A stretch of DNA of 64,000 nucleotides, taken from positions 124,001 to 188,000 of the forward strand of contig JBAMDO010000009.1 of the NCBI GenBank assembly GCA_037074765.1, in the 5' to 3' direction. The DNA comes from Mansonella perstans. Its lineage: Eukaryota; Nematoda; Chromadorea; Rhabditida; Onchocercidae. The translations under genes were made by a program, and so were the position numbers. Positions 37,759 to 48,903 of the stretch are shown piece by piece (position 1 is the stretch's first letter; the number at the start of each line of letters is the position of its first letter). The notes under the pieces are model-generated. The model saw only the letters and a program-made list of their open reading frames with translations, was not told the origin of the DNA and did not search any database.

Positions 37759-40741
37759 ATGTCTGTTTGCTTGATACCGAGCGACGCAAATCATGAAGAA
37801 GCTGTGGAATGGATTGTGTTCGGTTTGGAACAGTTGATAAATTCGTCGAATGAAATATTCGAACGCTTATCGACTAGGATGAGAAATTTCAGTGAGCATG
37901 TTGATCGAGTGCAATTAGATCTGAAGCGAGTTGCCAAAAAAATTGAGCAAGTTAGAGAGGTTAGTAATGACTTTTACAGAAATGTTTTTCATTGCTATCG
38001 GATGTTCACACATATTCGTTAGCATGTTTACGGTAAAATGAATTTGACAAACCTTAACGATCCTGAAAATTTTATAAATGAGACATACTCAAATCAGGTG
38101 ATTTTTCAGATGAATACTGCAGTCGTAATTTATGCCCCTGGAAAATTTATAAAAACTGGAAATGAATGTCAGCAAAGTGTTTTGGGCAGAAGACTACGTA
38201 CAAATGTGAATGCTTTGAAGGAGATTAACACGAGGTGTAGACATGACTTGAACAAGTCAAAAGATGTTGCAGCAGTGTTGGATGAGAAGCAAACATTTTA
38301 TCGGTTCACAGAACGATGGATGAAGCAAAACAGACAAAGTAAATTTATATTTCTTAAAGAAGATTTATATTTTAGCATGCTTAAAAGAGGTACATAAAAA
38401 TCTTCTGACCTTTCCATTTCAATAAAGTAGAATGCTTGGGAAAAGGGTTCGGTTGTAACTTGAAACTGAAAGAAATTGAATTATGCTCTTTCAAAAAAGT
38501 AAGCCTAGATTAAATTTTGGATTAAAAAAATCAAGGATAGAAATGGATTAAATTTCACTTTCAGATAGACAAATTCCTGACAATTTGCAGTCAGCTGCCG
38601 ATTTGTTGCTGTTCAATACTACTCTGAATGTCTATGCTGACAATCGATTCATGGATCCTTTTGATAATACGAAAATTGAAGTAAGCTTGAGTCTCATTTT
38701 TCTTCTTTAAAGGAGTAAAAAATCGGTTTAGAAAGACGAAAAATAAATCATAACCTTCAGAAATTTGGCGGCTTTTTGTAATTAGAGATAAACATCTAGT
38801 TATCGGATTTCAAGTGGGTTTTTTTTAGATACATATGGAATCGGAATGCAAGGCGCAACAGTTGACACCAATGGTTGACGACTCAATCTTGTCTGTCAGC
38901 GTGAAGCAAAAAGCAGATCCGTTGCAGTATCAACCAGATTTTGGTTCAATTCAGAATTTCAGTCTTCCAGAACTGCTATTCACTTCAACGAGTATACTTT
39001 TGATATCTCTCATGTTTGTTTTTAAATGTGCTAGCCAGTAAAATAATTAATCCTAGGTCTTTTTGCTGATTCGTGTGCTGTTCAAAAATCCTCAGGAAGT
39101 AAACCGCAGGTTTTTTAGCTACGGAAAAAATTGTTGATGAGAAAGAAATATCGATCCAACCAAAATTGGTCATGGCAGAAAATACTACTAAACCCATCTC
39201 AACAGTAAATGAAGATACCGCAGTCGACTCGCAGTTTTTCACTGCAAAAACAGATGAAGCACATGAAGCATCGCGTGAGGCAATAAAACAGCAAATAATC
39301 ACTTCGGTTGCCCCGATCGAAGATACAGCAGAAACTGTGAATTCTGCCAATATCGGTTCGTTCTGACTAATATAAATTCATTTATTATCATTATGAACTG
39401 GAGAATTATATTTGAATAATCATATCATTATTGCTACGAGCAGTAAAAATAATTTTACTTTACTTTTTTTTTTATAAGATATTTAAAAAAAAATAATTTT
39501 ATAAGATATCATGCTTAATTCGGATTTGAAATTTTATTATCAATAATACATCGCCTAGAAACGGGGAGATTTTCCTAACAAACGGGAAATAATGAATCCA
39601 AGCATAATGGAAGATAGAAGGTTGTGAAATTGAAAAATATTCTTGTATCACGTTCGGTGTAACTTTTAGCTGACGTCTTATTCTGCAAATTTTTGGGATC
39701 CGAATCGATCTCATTCTTTTTATCTCAGAGCACTTACACAATTTTCCAACATAAAAAAAAAATTTCATCGATTAAACATTCTGTAATCGTGCTTGTTCTC
39801 TGAGTTATCTTCGTTTTATTTCTCTGCCTTTTTCATTGACAGAATTTTGTAGAATGGAAATATTTTTCAATTTTTTGATAAACAAAACTGCTGATTCTGA
39901 AAAGGTGGAGTTTCACGCGATTTTTAGTTTTCCATTACTTTTAAGAGTTTTTATGTTTTGCATGAATGTTTCGCAGTTTTATAATCTTTAGAAAAGAAAC
40001 CGTCTTCATCTCCTCCATCACCACCGCTGCCCACACTACCGGTGCCCACACCACCGCCGCCTCCACCACTGTTGCCCCCACCGCTGCTTGCATCGCAAAC
40101 GACAATTGGCAGTCAGCTGAAACCGAGCACCACATTTAATGATGATAGAGCTAACTTAATGGATGCTATACGAAGAGCTGGAGGTGCCAAAGGTGCGAAA
40201 CTGCGGTCAGTAAGAAAACGGGTAATTTTGCAAAATTGAATTCTTTTTCATTTCTGATCATAGAATATGTGGTTGAAATTTACCCACTTAATTGATGAAT
40301 AAATTGTTTATAGGAAGAAGTACTCGCTGAAGACGCCTCGGTTCTACCGAAGCGAAATGTACCTGCTTCTTCAGGTGACGATTTGATGTCTTCGCTAGCA
40401 AAGGCTTTGGAGCAGAGGCGCAAAGGTACAAAAATTTCACTCATATATATATTGTGGGTTTCACAAATTTTATTAATGAAATCTATTTTTGAGCGCAGCG
40501 AAATTGTTTTTACAAGTTAAGTATATTATGCTTACCGACTGTTTTGTACATAAATCATTGAATTTTTGAAAGCTTTTTAGGAATATCCGGTAGCAAATCA
40601 GAACGTGGAGGATCAGGAAAATCTTTAGGATTAAGTGAAGGAGCATTTGCACAGATGAGTGCCCGAATACCGCCACCACCGCCTAAAGCTGATAGTGATG
40701 AATATGATAATGTTAATAAAATCGACGATGAGTGGGAATAA
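37759..40741 (+). CDS. WASHC1: WASH complex subunit 1 (Arp2/3 activator)
   Basis: WASH1 activates the Arp2/3 complex on endosomes and drives actin-dependent sorting with retromer. Eight exons (37759-37959, 38110-38338, 38565-38680, 38829-38991, 39119-39355, 39992-40221, 40314-40425, 40581-40741) join in phase to about 482 residues (human about 465). The N-terminal helical WAHD1 region begins MSVCLIPSDANHEEAV and includes the LLLFNTTLNVY block. A proline-rich stretch with PPPPPP lies in exon 6. The C-terminal VCA is complete: WH2 (ANLMDAIRRAGGAKGAKLRS), connector (LAKALEQRRKGISG) and acidic tail (DEYDNVNKIDDEWE-stop). ATG 37759 follows a TTTTGCAG site at 37743, suggesting trans-splicing straight onto this exon. 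An extra Thr/Ala/Glu-rich linker (exon 5) separates the N-terminal domain from the polyproline; it differs from vertebrate WASH and may be lineage-specific. Confidence 0.95.
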
Positions 40742-41222
40742 CATTGTAAACATCTTATCTCATATGTTTATTTGTTGCTGTAATTATTTTGTAACGGGTT
40801 CGCATCATAATAAGCGAATTGTCGATATTACTATTGTATAATTAATGATTGCTCATTTATGGATATACATATCTTAGAGTGAAGTAGACATAGATTGAAT
40901 AATGTTAATTTTGAACTAGATATTGAATTGGTTTTGTATTTCCTCGTTTTTTATAGCATACGAATGAATGTATTATAATAAATGGATTTATTGTTCAATT
41001 TTATATGTCCTTCCAATAATATTAGTTTTATATTTAACAATATTTTGAATTTATAGGTTCATTTCTCATAGGAAGTGTGAGCATTTTCCTTCTTTTTTTA
41101 TTGAAATTTGTTTATTTCATTATTTGGATTTGGTTATTAATGATTATAACTAAGTGATACTTTAAGGATATTTTCAACAAGAGGAATCGTAGGGTTTTTT
41201 CCATGGTTGATAATAGAGCCAT

Positions 41223-42155
41223 ATGGTTATTGACGATGATACACTAGTAGACAGCTCAGATTCGATTCCACCGTATGCTTCACCAAATCCTTCACCTGCT
41301 CGAGGAGTATATGGTATGCTAACTTTTGAATGAACTTCTTAATTCTCGCTGACATAACATTCTATCATTCGTTGTATATTAGCTAGACAGCCAAGTGATG
41401 TCATGTATTTAAATATGAAGCATCTTTGATTTTTGTGAAAATTGACTCGCTAAAGTTCGTATGTATTTAGAATAAGTTTTGCTTCAGAAACATTATTTTC
41501 TTTATGCAAGTTAACAGAAAGAAAGGAAAGAAAATCGATTAGTAGTATGATTTTCAATGATTCTTTAGATAGTTTAGTCTGCATAGACATATAGATTTTT
41601 TAAATAAATATGAAAAGTCAAAGGTTTTAGATTTGAGATGATGCATTTAGGGGTATATATTTCAGGTTTTGCATTGTTTATCTGTTCTTGGGTTTCTTTG
41701 ATCTTATATCTAGTTTGGGCTTTTCTCCCAACACCGTATTTGGAATCACTTCATTTGACGTATTTGCCGGCCAAATATTGGGCTATTGCTGTACCACTGC
41801 TGTTACCGATAGCAGCTGCTGCATTTATTATCCTTATATTAGCATATAATCTCATTCAGTTGCATGGCGTTTTTGATAATGTTGAAGTAAGTTTTGTTTG
41901 TTTTCTTTGAAACGAAATGAATTGTCTCTTGAAAATTTTGAGTTTGATTTACCGTAGTTTGCTCATATTCACTGATATTCCTCGCAGATTATAGAAAATG
42001 ATTTTGGAAGAAGTGCTGAAATTGCGAGAGTTAATTTGCAGTCTTTTTTTGCGAATTCCACAAGTTCTCACAAAAAACAAGGTAAACATTTTAGTTCGGA
42101 AACAAAGAAAAAGACTTACTTTCGGAAATCATTTTCGTGGTACAATATTTTCTGA
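41223..42155 (+). CDS. PIGP: PIG-P, GPI-GlcNAc transferase subunit
   Basis: PIG-P is a small subunit of the ER enzyme that adds GlcNAc to phosphatidylinositol, the first step of GPI-anchor synthesis. Exons 41223-41313, 41666-41886 and 41988 onward give MVIDDDTLVDSSDSIPPYAS, the family hallmark RGVYGFALF, and two membrane helices around FICSWVSLILYLVWAFLP and AIAVPLLLPIAAAAFIILIL, with LTYLPAKYWA between them, as in human PIG-P. Two ends are possible. Exon 3 may read through to TGA 42153-42155 (about 162 residues). Alternatively the GTAAAC donor at 42082 may splice to the TTTCAG at 42398, giving Ala-Pro-stop at 42404-42406 (137 residues). The second acceptor could equally be the trans-splice site of the next gene. 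The NOA1 start codon at 42448 follows closely. Confidence 0.93.
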
Positions 42156-42447
42156 AGAATAAAGTTGAGTATATAAGAAAAATTTTGCTTTAAGAGCAAG
42201 CGAAATTTTTTTGACTACCACTAATTTAATTTTAAGTACTGCTGAATTACCTATTTTATTCTCGTTAGGCTTAGGAAAAATCAAGCGTTGAAAAGTACAT
42301 GTATTTGAACACTCAGAATTAGCGCAATTTTCACCAAAAATATCAAGTTTGTGTTTGTATTAAATGTTATGCATTATCAATCTTTATCGTTGTTTCAGCG
42401 CCCTAGCTCTCTTACATAAGCAATTCATAAGTTTCTAAAGGAATTGC

Positions 42448-45400
42448 ATGGTAGCTATTATGATGTTGTGTGGATCTTTTCGGACCTTGAAGTCCTTTCC
42501 GTTTTTATTATTATCTGCACGACAGCGAACACAGTCATTTGGTCGACGTTTGCGGCGAAAAACAAAACCTGTTCAAGATATTCCGGCAAAAGCACTTTCA
42601 GTTTCGAAAATTAATGAATTGATGCGGAAACGATTGGAAACATCTTGGTATGAGAATCAGGCATCTACTTCGGAAATGAATTTGGACTCCTTATCTGCTG
42701 GCCGATATTTGGAGTATGGTTTATTTATTGTCAAAAATCTTCGAAAATATTAAATTTCGTCTAGCGTTCCAATTTCATGCAAAATTTTGGACGAAATCTG
42801 CAACAGCTTTCCTGTTGTTAATTTTAGGATAAATTCCAACAAATATACTTCGCTTGTTCAAGCCATGAATAGAAAAGACGATTCCGGAAAGAATGAATTG
42901 GTTGATGATGATAGATGTAAGGAAACTGGAAAAGAACATAATGTAATTTTCATGTCTTGCTTCCTTTATAGAAACACCTTGTGCTATTTCAAAACTGAAT
43001 TCGGAAATTATTTCCAATTGTGAATTGCATAGATTTTCGCAACGTTGATTAGTTCACAATAATAATGAAATTTGACTTAACTTGAATCGTCTTAGATGCT
43101 TTCTGTCAAGCCGTTTTTTCATTACACCCATTTTTTAGTCGCAGATATTGTCTAAATTTCAGTTTAGTTTCATCAGTTCGTTTTGATTAAAAATTTAACC
43201 ATAGAAAAAACGATTATTTTATAGCTACATAACTACCTTACAGGATTTCCTATTAGCCGGTTCTTTTCTGTTGAAAGCTGATTCGATTGTTTCAAAAAAT
43301 TCTGCAGAAAATTCGACATTTTCGAAGCTTCCTGGTTCCGATCGTGGGTTTTATATTTACGGAGATAGCTTTGTCGATGAATTTGTTGTTGGCTCAACGG
43401 TGGATATACCTGGTGGTGAACTGGAAAAGTTTGTATCACTTCGATTCGAACTTTAAATTAAATTTTCTGTGATTTTTTAAAGCATATGTCGAATTATTCG
43501 TGGTAATTATTTTTTGAATGTTAAGGTAGTTCTAGAATTTTAGTGTTGACGATGAAGCTGTAGTTCGTTATGGTGCCGAAGATGCTATTGAAGAAATCGA
43601 TTTTCAACTTCCGGGGCAAAGTAATAATCCAAAGGTTTGTTTTTCTCTCATCATATTTATATGGTGATTTTGTGCTTTTGAAATTCAGCTTCTTTCATTT
43701 AAACATTTTTTTTTTTCCAGATGCTTTTTTGTTACAGTTATCATCGATGAGCTTCAGGATAACGTAATGGAGGAGGACGAGAGAGACGAATTTTTGGGTA
43801 ATTACGGCACGGTTGATCCGTCATTGCCCTCCTCAAATAAACTTTGTGGTGCTTGCGGAGCAAATTTTCATTGTCGGGTAGGAAATCATTGTCAATATCT
43901 TAACATCTTTATCAAGGCTCAGTTAGTTTTTACACAGTGATAATTGCAGTATTTCAGTGCTAGAAGTTAGAAATCGATTGGATTTTTTTATTAGACTATC
44001 ATTACTATTGAAGATGATTAATATCTTCGAAAATTTATTCTTTCTTCTAGGATGCTTCTCTACCAGGTTTCGTGCCTGCAGAAATTTTTTTGAAATTGAA
44101 CGACTACAATGATCAATTATGTCGCAGGTGCTACATGCTCAAAAAACACAATTTTTTGGTTAGTAATTCCGTTTTTTGAGTGAACGGTTTGATAAACAAC
44201 TTCAGTGCTTGCAATCAATATTTGTGACGAAAATTGAAACCCTTATGCTGTTGTAGTGGCATGTAATATCTTTTGATTCCTCTTTCTATAAGTTGATTCA
44301 CATGTATTTTTATTTCTATTATTTTTTTAGGACATAAGTTGTTTCTTATGAATTTTTTAATCACATTTCAGTAACAAATTAGCAAGTCATTGTGAGAATT
44401 GTCAAGTTTCTATCTATAATCTGTGTCTGAAGAAACATTGCAACAGTAGCCATTCTTTTTATTGCAGCTGAATGTTAATGTTTGTGAAGTAGATTATTAT
44501 TCAATGATGAAACATCTAAAACTGAAGCAGGAAGCGCTAATAATACTTGTTGTCGATATGTGTGATTTGCCAGGATCAGTTTATTCTGAATTACCAAAGA
44601 TAATTGGTTATCAGAAACCTATGATTGTTGTTGGTATGTTGCTTTCTTTCCTCCCACTACGTCATCAACTATCAAAGTTCTTTATGTGATTATTCATAAA
44701 GTTTATTATTCTTTATTCTACAAGAAATTCGTAAAATTGAAGATTTACTGCACTGAATGATTACTGAGTCAAATCAAAGTACCTTTGTTTTTTATTATTT
44801 TGTATGTGGTTATTACAGGGAATAAGGTCGATTTGTTGCCGCCAGATGCGTGTCATGGTTTTTTGCGTCATTTTCGACAAATTTTGTATTGTTCACTGAA
44901 GGAAACAGGTTTTGTTGATAATTTCAACATTCTACATACGTCACTTATTAGCGCGAAAACCGGATATGGTATCGAAGATCTTGTCACTGTTCGTGCTTTA
45001 ATGATTTTTCACACGTTCCATATTTGCAAAGATATTTGCTGTGGTAGAAATACGTGATTATTATAGGAAATAAGGTCGATCTTCTTGCTTCAAATAATTT
45101 AGGTGAAAGTTGTGAAATCTTTTTCTGGTTGGTAATCCAGAATCGATAAAGAAAAATATTTTAATGAGTTATTTTCCTTTGCTGGTTTCCAGCTAGTGAC
45201 TAGATTTTATGCAATTTCAGAAGTATTTGGAATAAAAACTTGAATTGTTATGTAAATAAATACTAAATTTTTTATTGTGCACAAAAATAGTAATCCAATT
45301 TTTTATAAGCCACATAAATCTATACTGTTGCAGAACATATTCTTAAGATTTTCAACTCGAGACAGTTTACGGAATGATATGTATTTAGTCGGATGTACAA

Positions 45401-47934
45401 ATGCAGGAAAATCGTACGTTTTACCGATTATTAAATCTATAATTTTTAATTATTTCACGAATTTACTATCATCCCTACGGACTGTGCGATTGAGAACTTG
45501 TCTCTTTTTTTATTTATTAATATTTCAAATACGATTTACATACAGTTTGAGCAAATTACTTATTTAGAAGAGCCATGACTTTTTGGTATATTAACTTCAG
45601 TTTTGACTGCTGAACTTATTATTCTATCAGTTTTTTATTTGGAATTCATTAAAATAAAAGATTTTTTACAATTTCATAGGTCTCAGAAGTCAGACTTTTA
45701 GACTTATTATGTTTTTAGAACACTTTTCAACGCACTTTTGCAATCTGATTTGTGCAAAGTGCGTGCTGTAGATCTAGTAGAACGTGCAGCTACGACTCCC
45801 TGGCCTGGTACCACCATTTCTCTATTAAAATTTCCGGTAATGAATCCTTCGCCACATAAACTGGAAATCAGACGACGACGGTGAGCTTTCGGTTTTTTCT
45901 GAAAAATTCTGATTTGTTAATTTTCACTTTCAAAAATCTCTTTTTTATGAGTACGCTGCTTATATTATAAGTGTTTGCTTCCAAACGTGTATAGTATAGA
46001 CAGAAATTCCCTTTATATTGCATGCTTTATATCTAAATTAATATAGATTGTTAGCGAATCAAGCCTGGCAAAAAAAGGAGGATCGTGTGCGCTATAATCT
46101 TTATAAGCAGTCAGGTGATGTAAAGTATGCAATGTTGCAATCTACTATTGGAAATTCATTCAAGGTTTATTTTGTTTCTTTTCGAATTGATATCTGCGTA
46201 TTCGAATTGATTCATAGCTGTTATTAGAGGCTCACTTTTTAAAGCGAAGAATGAATTCGAACAAGTCCAGTATATTTACTGAAATTTTCCTTTCAATTTT
46301 TTCTTAATCATAATTTCAAAGGACCGTGAAGAAGAATTACAACCACCAGCTTTTCGTTCCATACTCACCGATTCTGAAGCATCGGACAAACCCAAACGAC
46401 CGTAAGTTTTTTTTGTTTTTTGATAATTTAGTATTATATTAATTCTTTCAGTGATGATGGCAAATTAATTGGAAATATTTTTCTTGACATTAGTTGAAGC
46501 ATCATTGATCAGATAGTACACCAAATTTAATCCTTTCTATGCACATGTATTAATCTTTCATCACAAAAAATTGTGCTTACATTGATTTTACTTCAAGTTT
46601 TGATCCGAATTCATTTGTTTTTGCGAAAGGAAAATGGTGTTTTGATACTCCTGGGACTGTCAATTCTGACCAGGTTTGTTCTTTAGTTTTTTTATGGCGT
46701 GCTTTGGTTTGATAGTTCGTTATGTAGTTTGAATTGTTCGATAGTTTTCTTACTTAAGAAACACAAATCACATACTGTCACTGTCTTATGAAGTGATAGT
46801 ATATGACTTATTTCGCATATTTTCTTTACGAGCTCACTTTCAAATGAATTATATATAAAGGGTTTTTTCCTAATTACTGCATATCGAATTTTAAATTTTG
46901 GAGTTTTCGGAACTATTCTAAGGTTCTAATTATGTTTTAAGGTTTTTTTCCTGAGACTAATTGCAAATTTATGCTTGTTATTCAGATTCTGAATTTATTC
47001 ACCTTGGATGAACTAATTACTGTTTTACCTCGGACAATGATTTTACCGCGAACATTTATCATGCATTCAGAAGAATCTCTTCTCATTGCTGGCGTTGCGC
47101 AGATTGACGTAATCAGCTTATCGATGGCTGCAGTATTTCTTCGGATAGAGATTATCCAGAAAGACGACCATCTGTTCTAGTAAGTTTCTTTTGTGAAGTT
47201 ATTATTGATTTACTTGTATGTTGAAAGTTTTCTTGCTTTATATTCAGAAAGAATTTTGATTTGAATTTCAGTTCTATTATAATAGTTGACTGGCCATTAT
47301 GCACGAAATTTGAATATTTCAGCTGACAGTGTTTGCCAGTGAGCGACTGCCGATTTTCATAAGAAAAACATCTGAAATTGGGGCTTTTCGTGAAAAATAT
47401 TTAGGCAGCTCACTTCTTGTTGTCCCAGCTGGTAACGCCGAAAGATTAGCACAGTTTCCTGACGTATGTTTTGATTTGTGGAGAATCTTTTTCAGACGCG
47501 CGCATATATATCTATTGCGTTTGCTTGAGGTCATTCTGATTTGGAAATTCCGATCGGATAAAAAATTTGAGATTTTTGAACTGATGGGAAGAATCTTTTT
47601 TATTTTTCAGCTTAAGGGTACTGAAATGGTTTTGAAAAGTCCTGGGTCATGGAAAGGTTGCGCAGATGTAGTACTTTCTTCTGTGGGCTGGGTGTGCGTG
47701 ACGTCTCGACGTGGAGAAGTTCGATTACAAGCTCATACACCTGAAGGACGTGGTTTATTCTTACGAGAGCCAGCTCTTTTACCGTTCTGTGCCCAACTTC
47801 GCGGACGACGTATAGGCGGTACGGCTGCTTATAAAGTAAGACCACCTGTACTGCATGATCCAGATACATCTCGAAAGCAGAAAAGACGGAAAACCTCCCG
47901 TAATGGACGCGCTAAACCTGTAAATTTATTCTAA
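42448..47934 (+). CDS. NOA1: NOA1, mitochondrial circularly permuted GTPase
   Basis: NOA1 (YqeH family) is a mitochondrial GTPase needed for small mitoribosome assembly. Sixteen exons give about 784 residues: 42448-42713, 42828-42942, 43244-43428, 43544-43620, 43738-43877, 44051-44158, 44468-44633, 44819-44988, 45334-45413, 45719-45880, 46047-46164, 46322-46401, 46598-46673, 46986-47132, 47323-47463, 47611-47934. The first is rich in Arg/Ser/Leu, like a mitochondrial presequence. A zinc-binding module follows: CGACGANFHC and CRRC (residues 251-288). The G-motifs come in the permuted order typical of the family: NKVD (G4), ISAKTGYG (G5), GCTNAGKST (G1, about 429), TTPWPGTT (G2) and DTPG (G3, about 572). 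The C-terminus has the family block SPGSWKGCADVVLSSVGWV and a basic tail (KQKRRKTSRNGRAKP). It starts 42 bases after one possible PIG-P stop. The exon 14 donor is ambiguous (47109 or 47132). A decoy copy of the G4 exon start lies at 45058. Confidence 0.95.
45058..45103 (+). pseudogene. Vestigial copy of the NOA1 G4-motif exon start
   Basis: The sequence ttattataggaaataaggtc followed by gatcttcttgc closely repeats the acceptor and first bases of exon 8 (44810-44840), including the codons for GNKVDLL. It diverges after that into ASNNLG and a GTGAAA that could act as donor. The exit phase of that mini-exon does not fit exon 9, so it cannot replace exon 8 without a frameshift. It looks like the remains of a local tandem duplication inside the 44989-45333 intron. 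Confidence 0.6.
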
Positions 47935-48903
47935 TGCAATTCAAAACTGCATTTTTAGTTAAACCACCTTAATAATATTTAAATTTCGATGTTTTTTTTT
48001 CGGCATTTTTTTACGTCTTCTATGTGTTTCATTTTTTCTGGAACTAAAATAATTTAAAGATGTTGCATATGTATTGCACTATTTTTATATAATTTATTCT
48101 CTTTGTCTGCTCATGTCTTATTAATTTTGTTGCATTAATTATGTTATATGAAATTAGTAATCCTTATTTGGTTTTTTTTTTTTTTTGTGATATTAGGTAT
48201 AACAAGAATTGTCATATCAGATGTGGGAAACTTGTTTAATGGGTGAAATAGTCAAAATCGTTATAAATGTTGGTCGATTTCAGATCATTTAAATGCTTTT
48301 ATTGGATGAAGGAATTACTGCGATGAATTATCCACAACGTCTGTAAAACAGAGTGGCTTGTTTTAGCTAATTATTTTTATTGCTAGGATAAATTATTTGA
48401 TCCGAGTGATGCATCAAGTTTTTAAATTGTATTAAGCAATGAATATGTTAACAATACTGGTCAACTTTGTTTGCTGTTAATAAACCTGAATAGTGTTCAG
48501 TTTCTTATCTGTACATTTCGCTTTCAATGCGCGAATTTTAAAGAATTTCCTATTTTAAGTTTAATGAATTAATGTTTAAAAGTGAATTCTGATGACGAGA
48601 CTTCGTTTACAAAAATGGTTGCATTGAATTTTGGAAAAAATTGCTGAAGATACCAGGGAACTAGAAAATCTAGTACATATTTCCCATGTTTATGAGTTCG
48701 CAAATTTTGTAATTTAATGTGAAGTAATTGAATGATGTATCTTTTGAAATATACTCTGATTTTTGACCTATAGGTTCATTATTTACCTTTAAATTAACCA
48801 TTTCAAACGGGAATAAATTTTCGGCAAGTAATTAATGTTCATATTAGCATGGTAGCACTGTGAAATTAACTTATTTGCAGTTCATTTGCATCATGTCTTT
48901 TTA
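47935..48903. other. Intergenic NOA1-SNX14
   Basis: About 950 bases of AT-rich DNA hold the NOA1 3' end and the approach to the SNX14 acceptor (TTTGCAG at 48880). No further exon or repeat was recognised. Confidence 0.6.

Noticed and set aside
47329..47934. Single 201-codon frame at the NOA1 3' end
   Set aside because: It reads through an intron (47464-47610) that happens to stay open; the family alignment and GT-AG sites show two exons.
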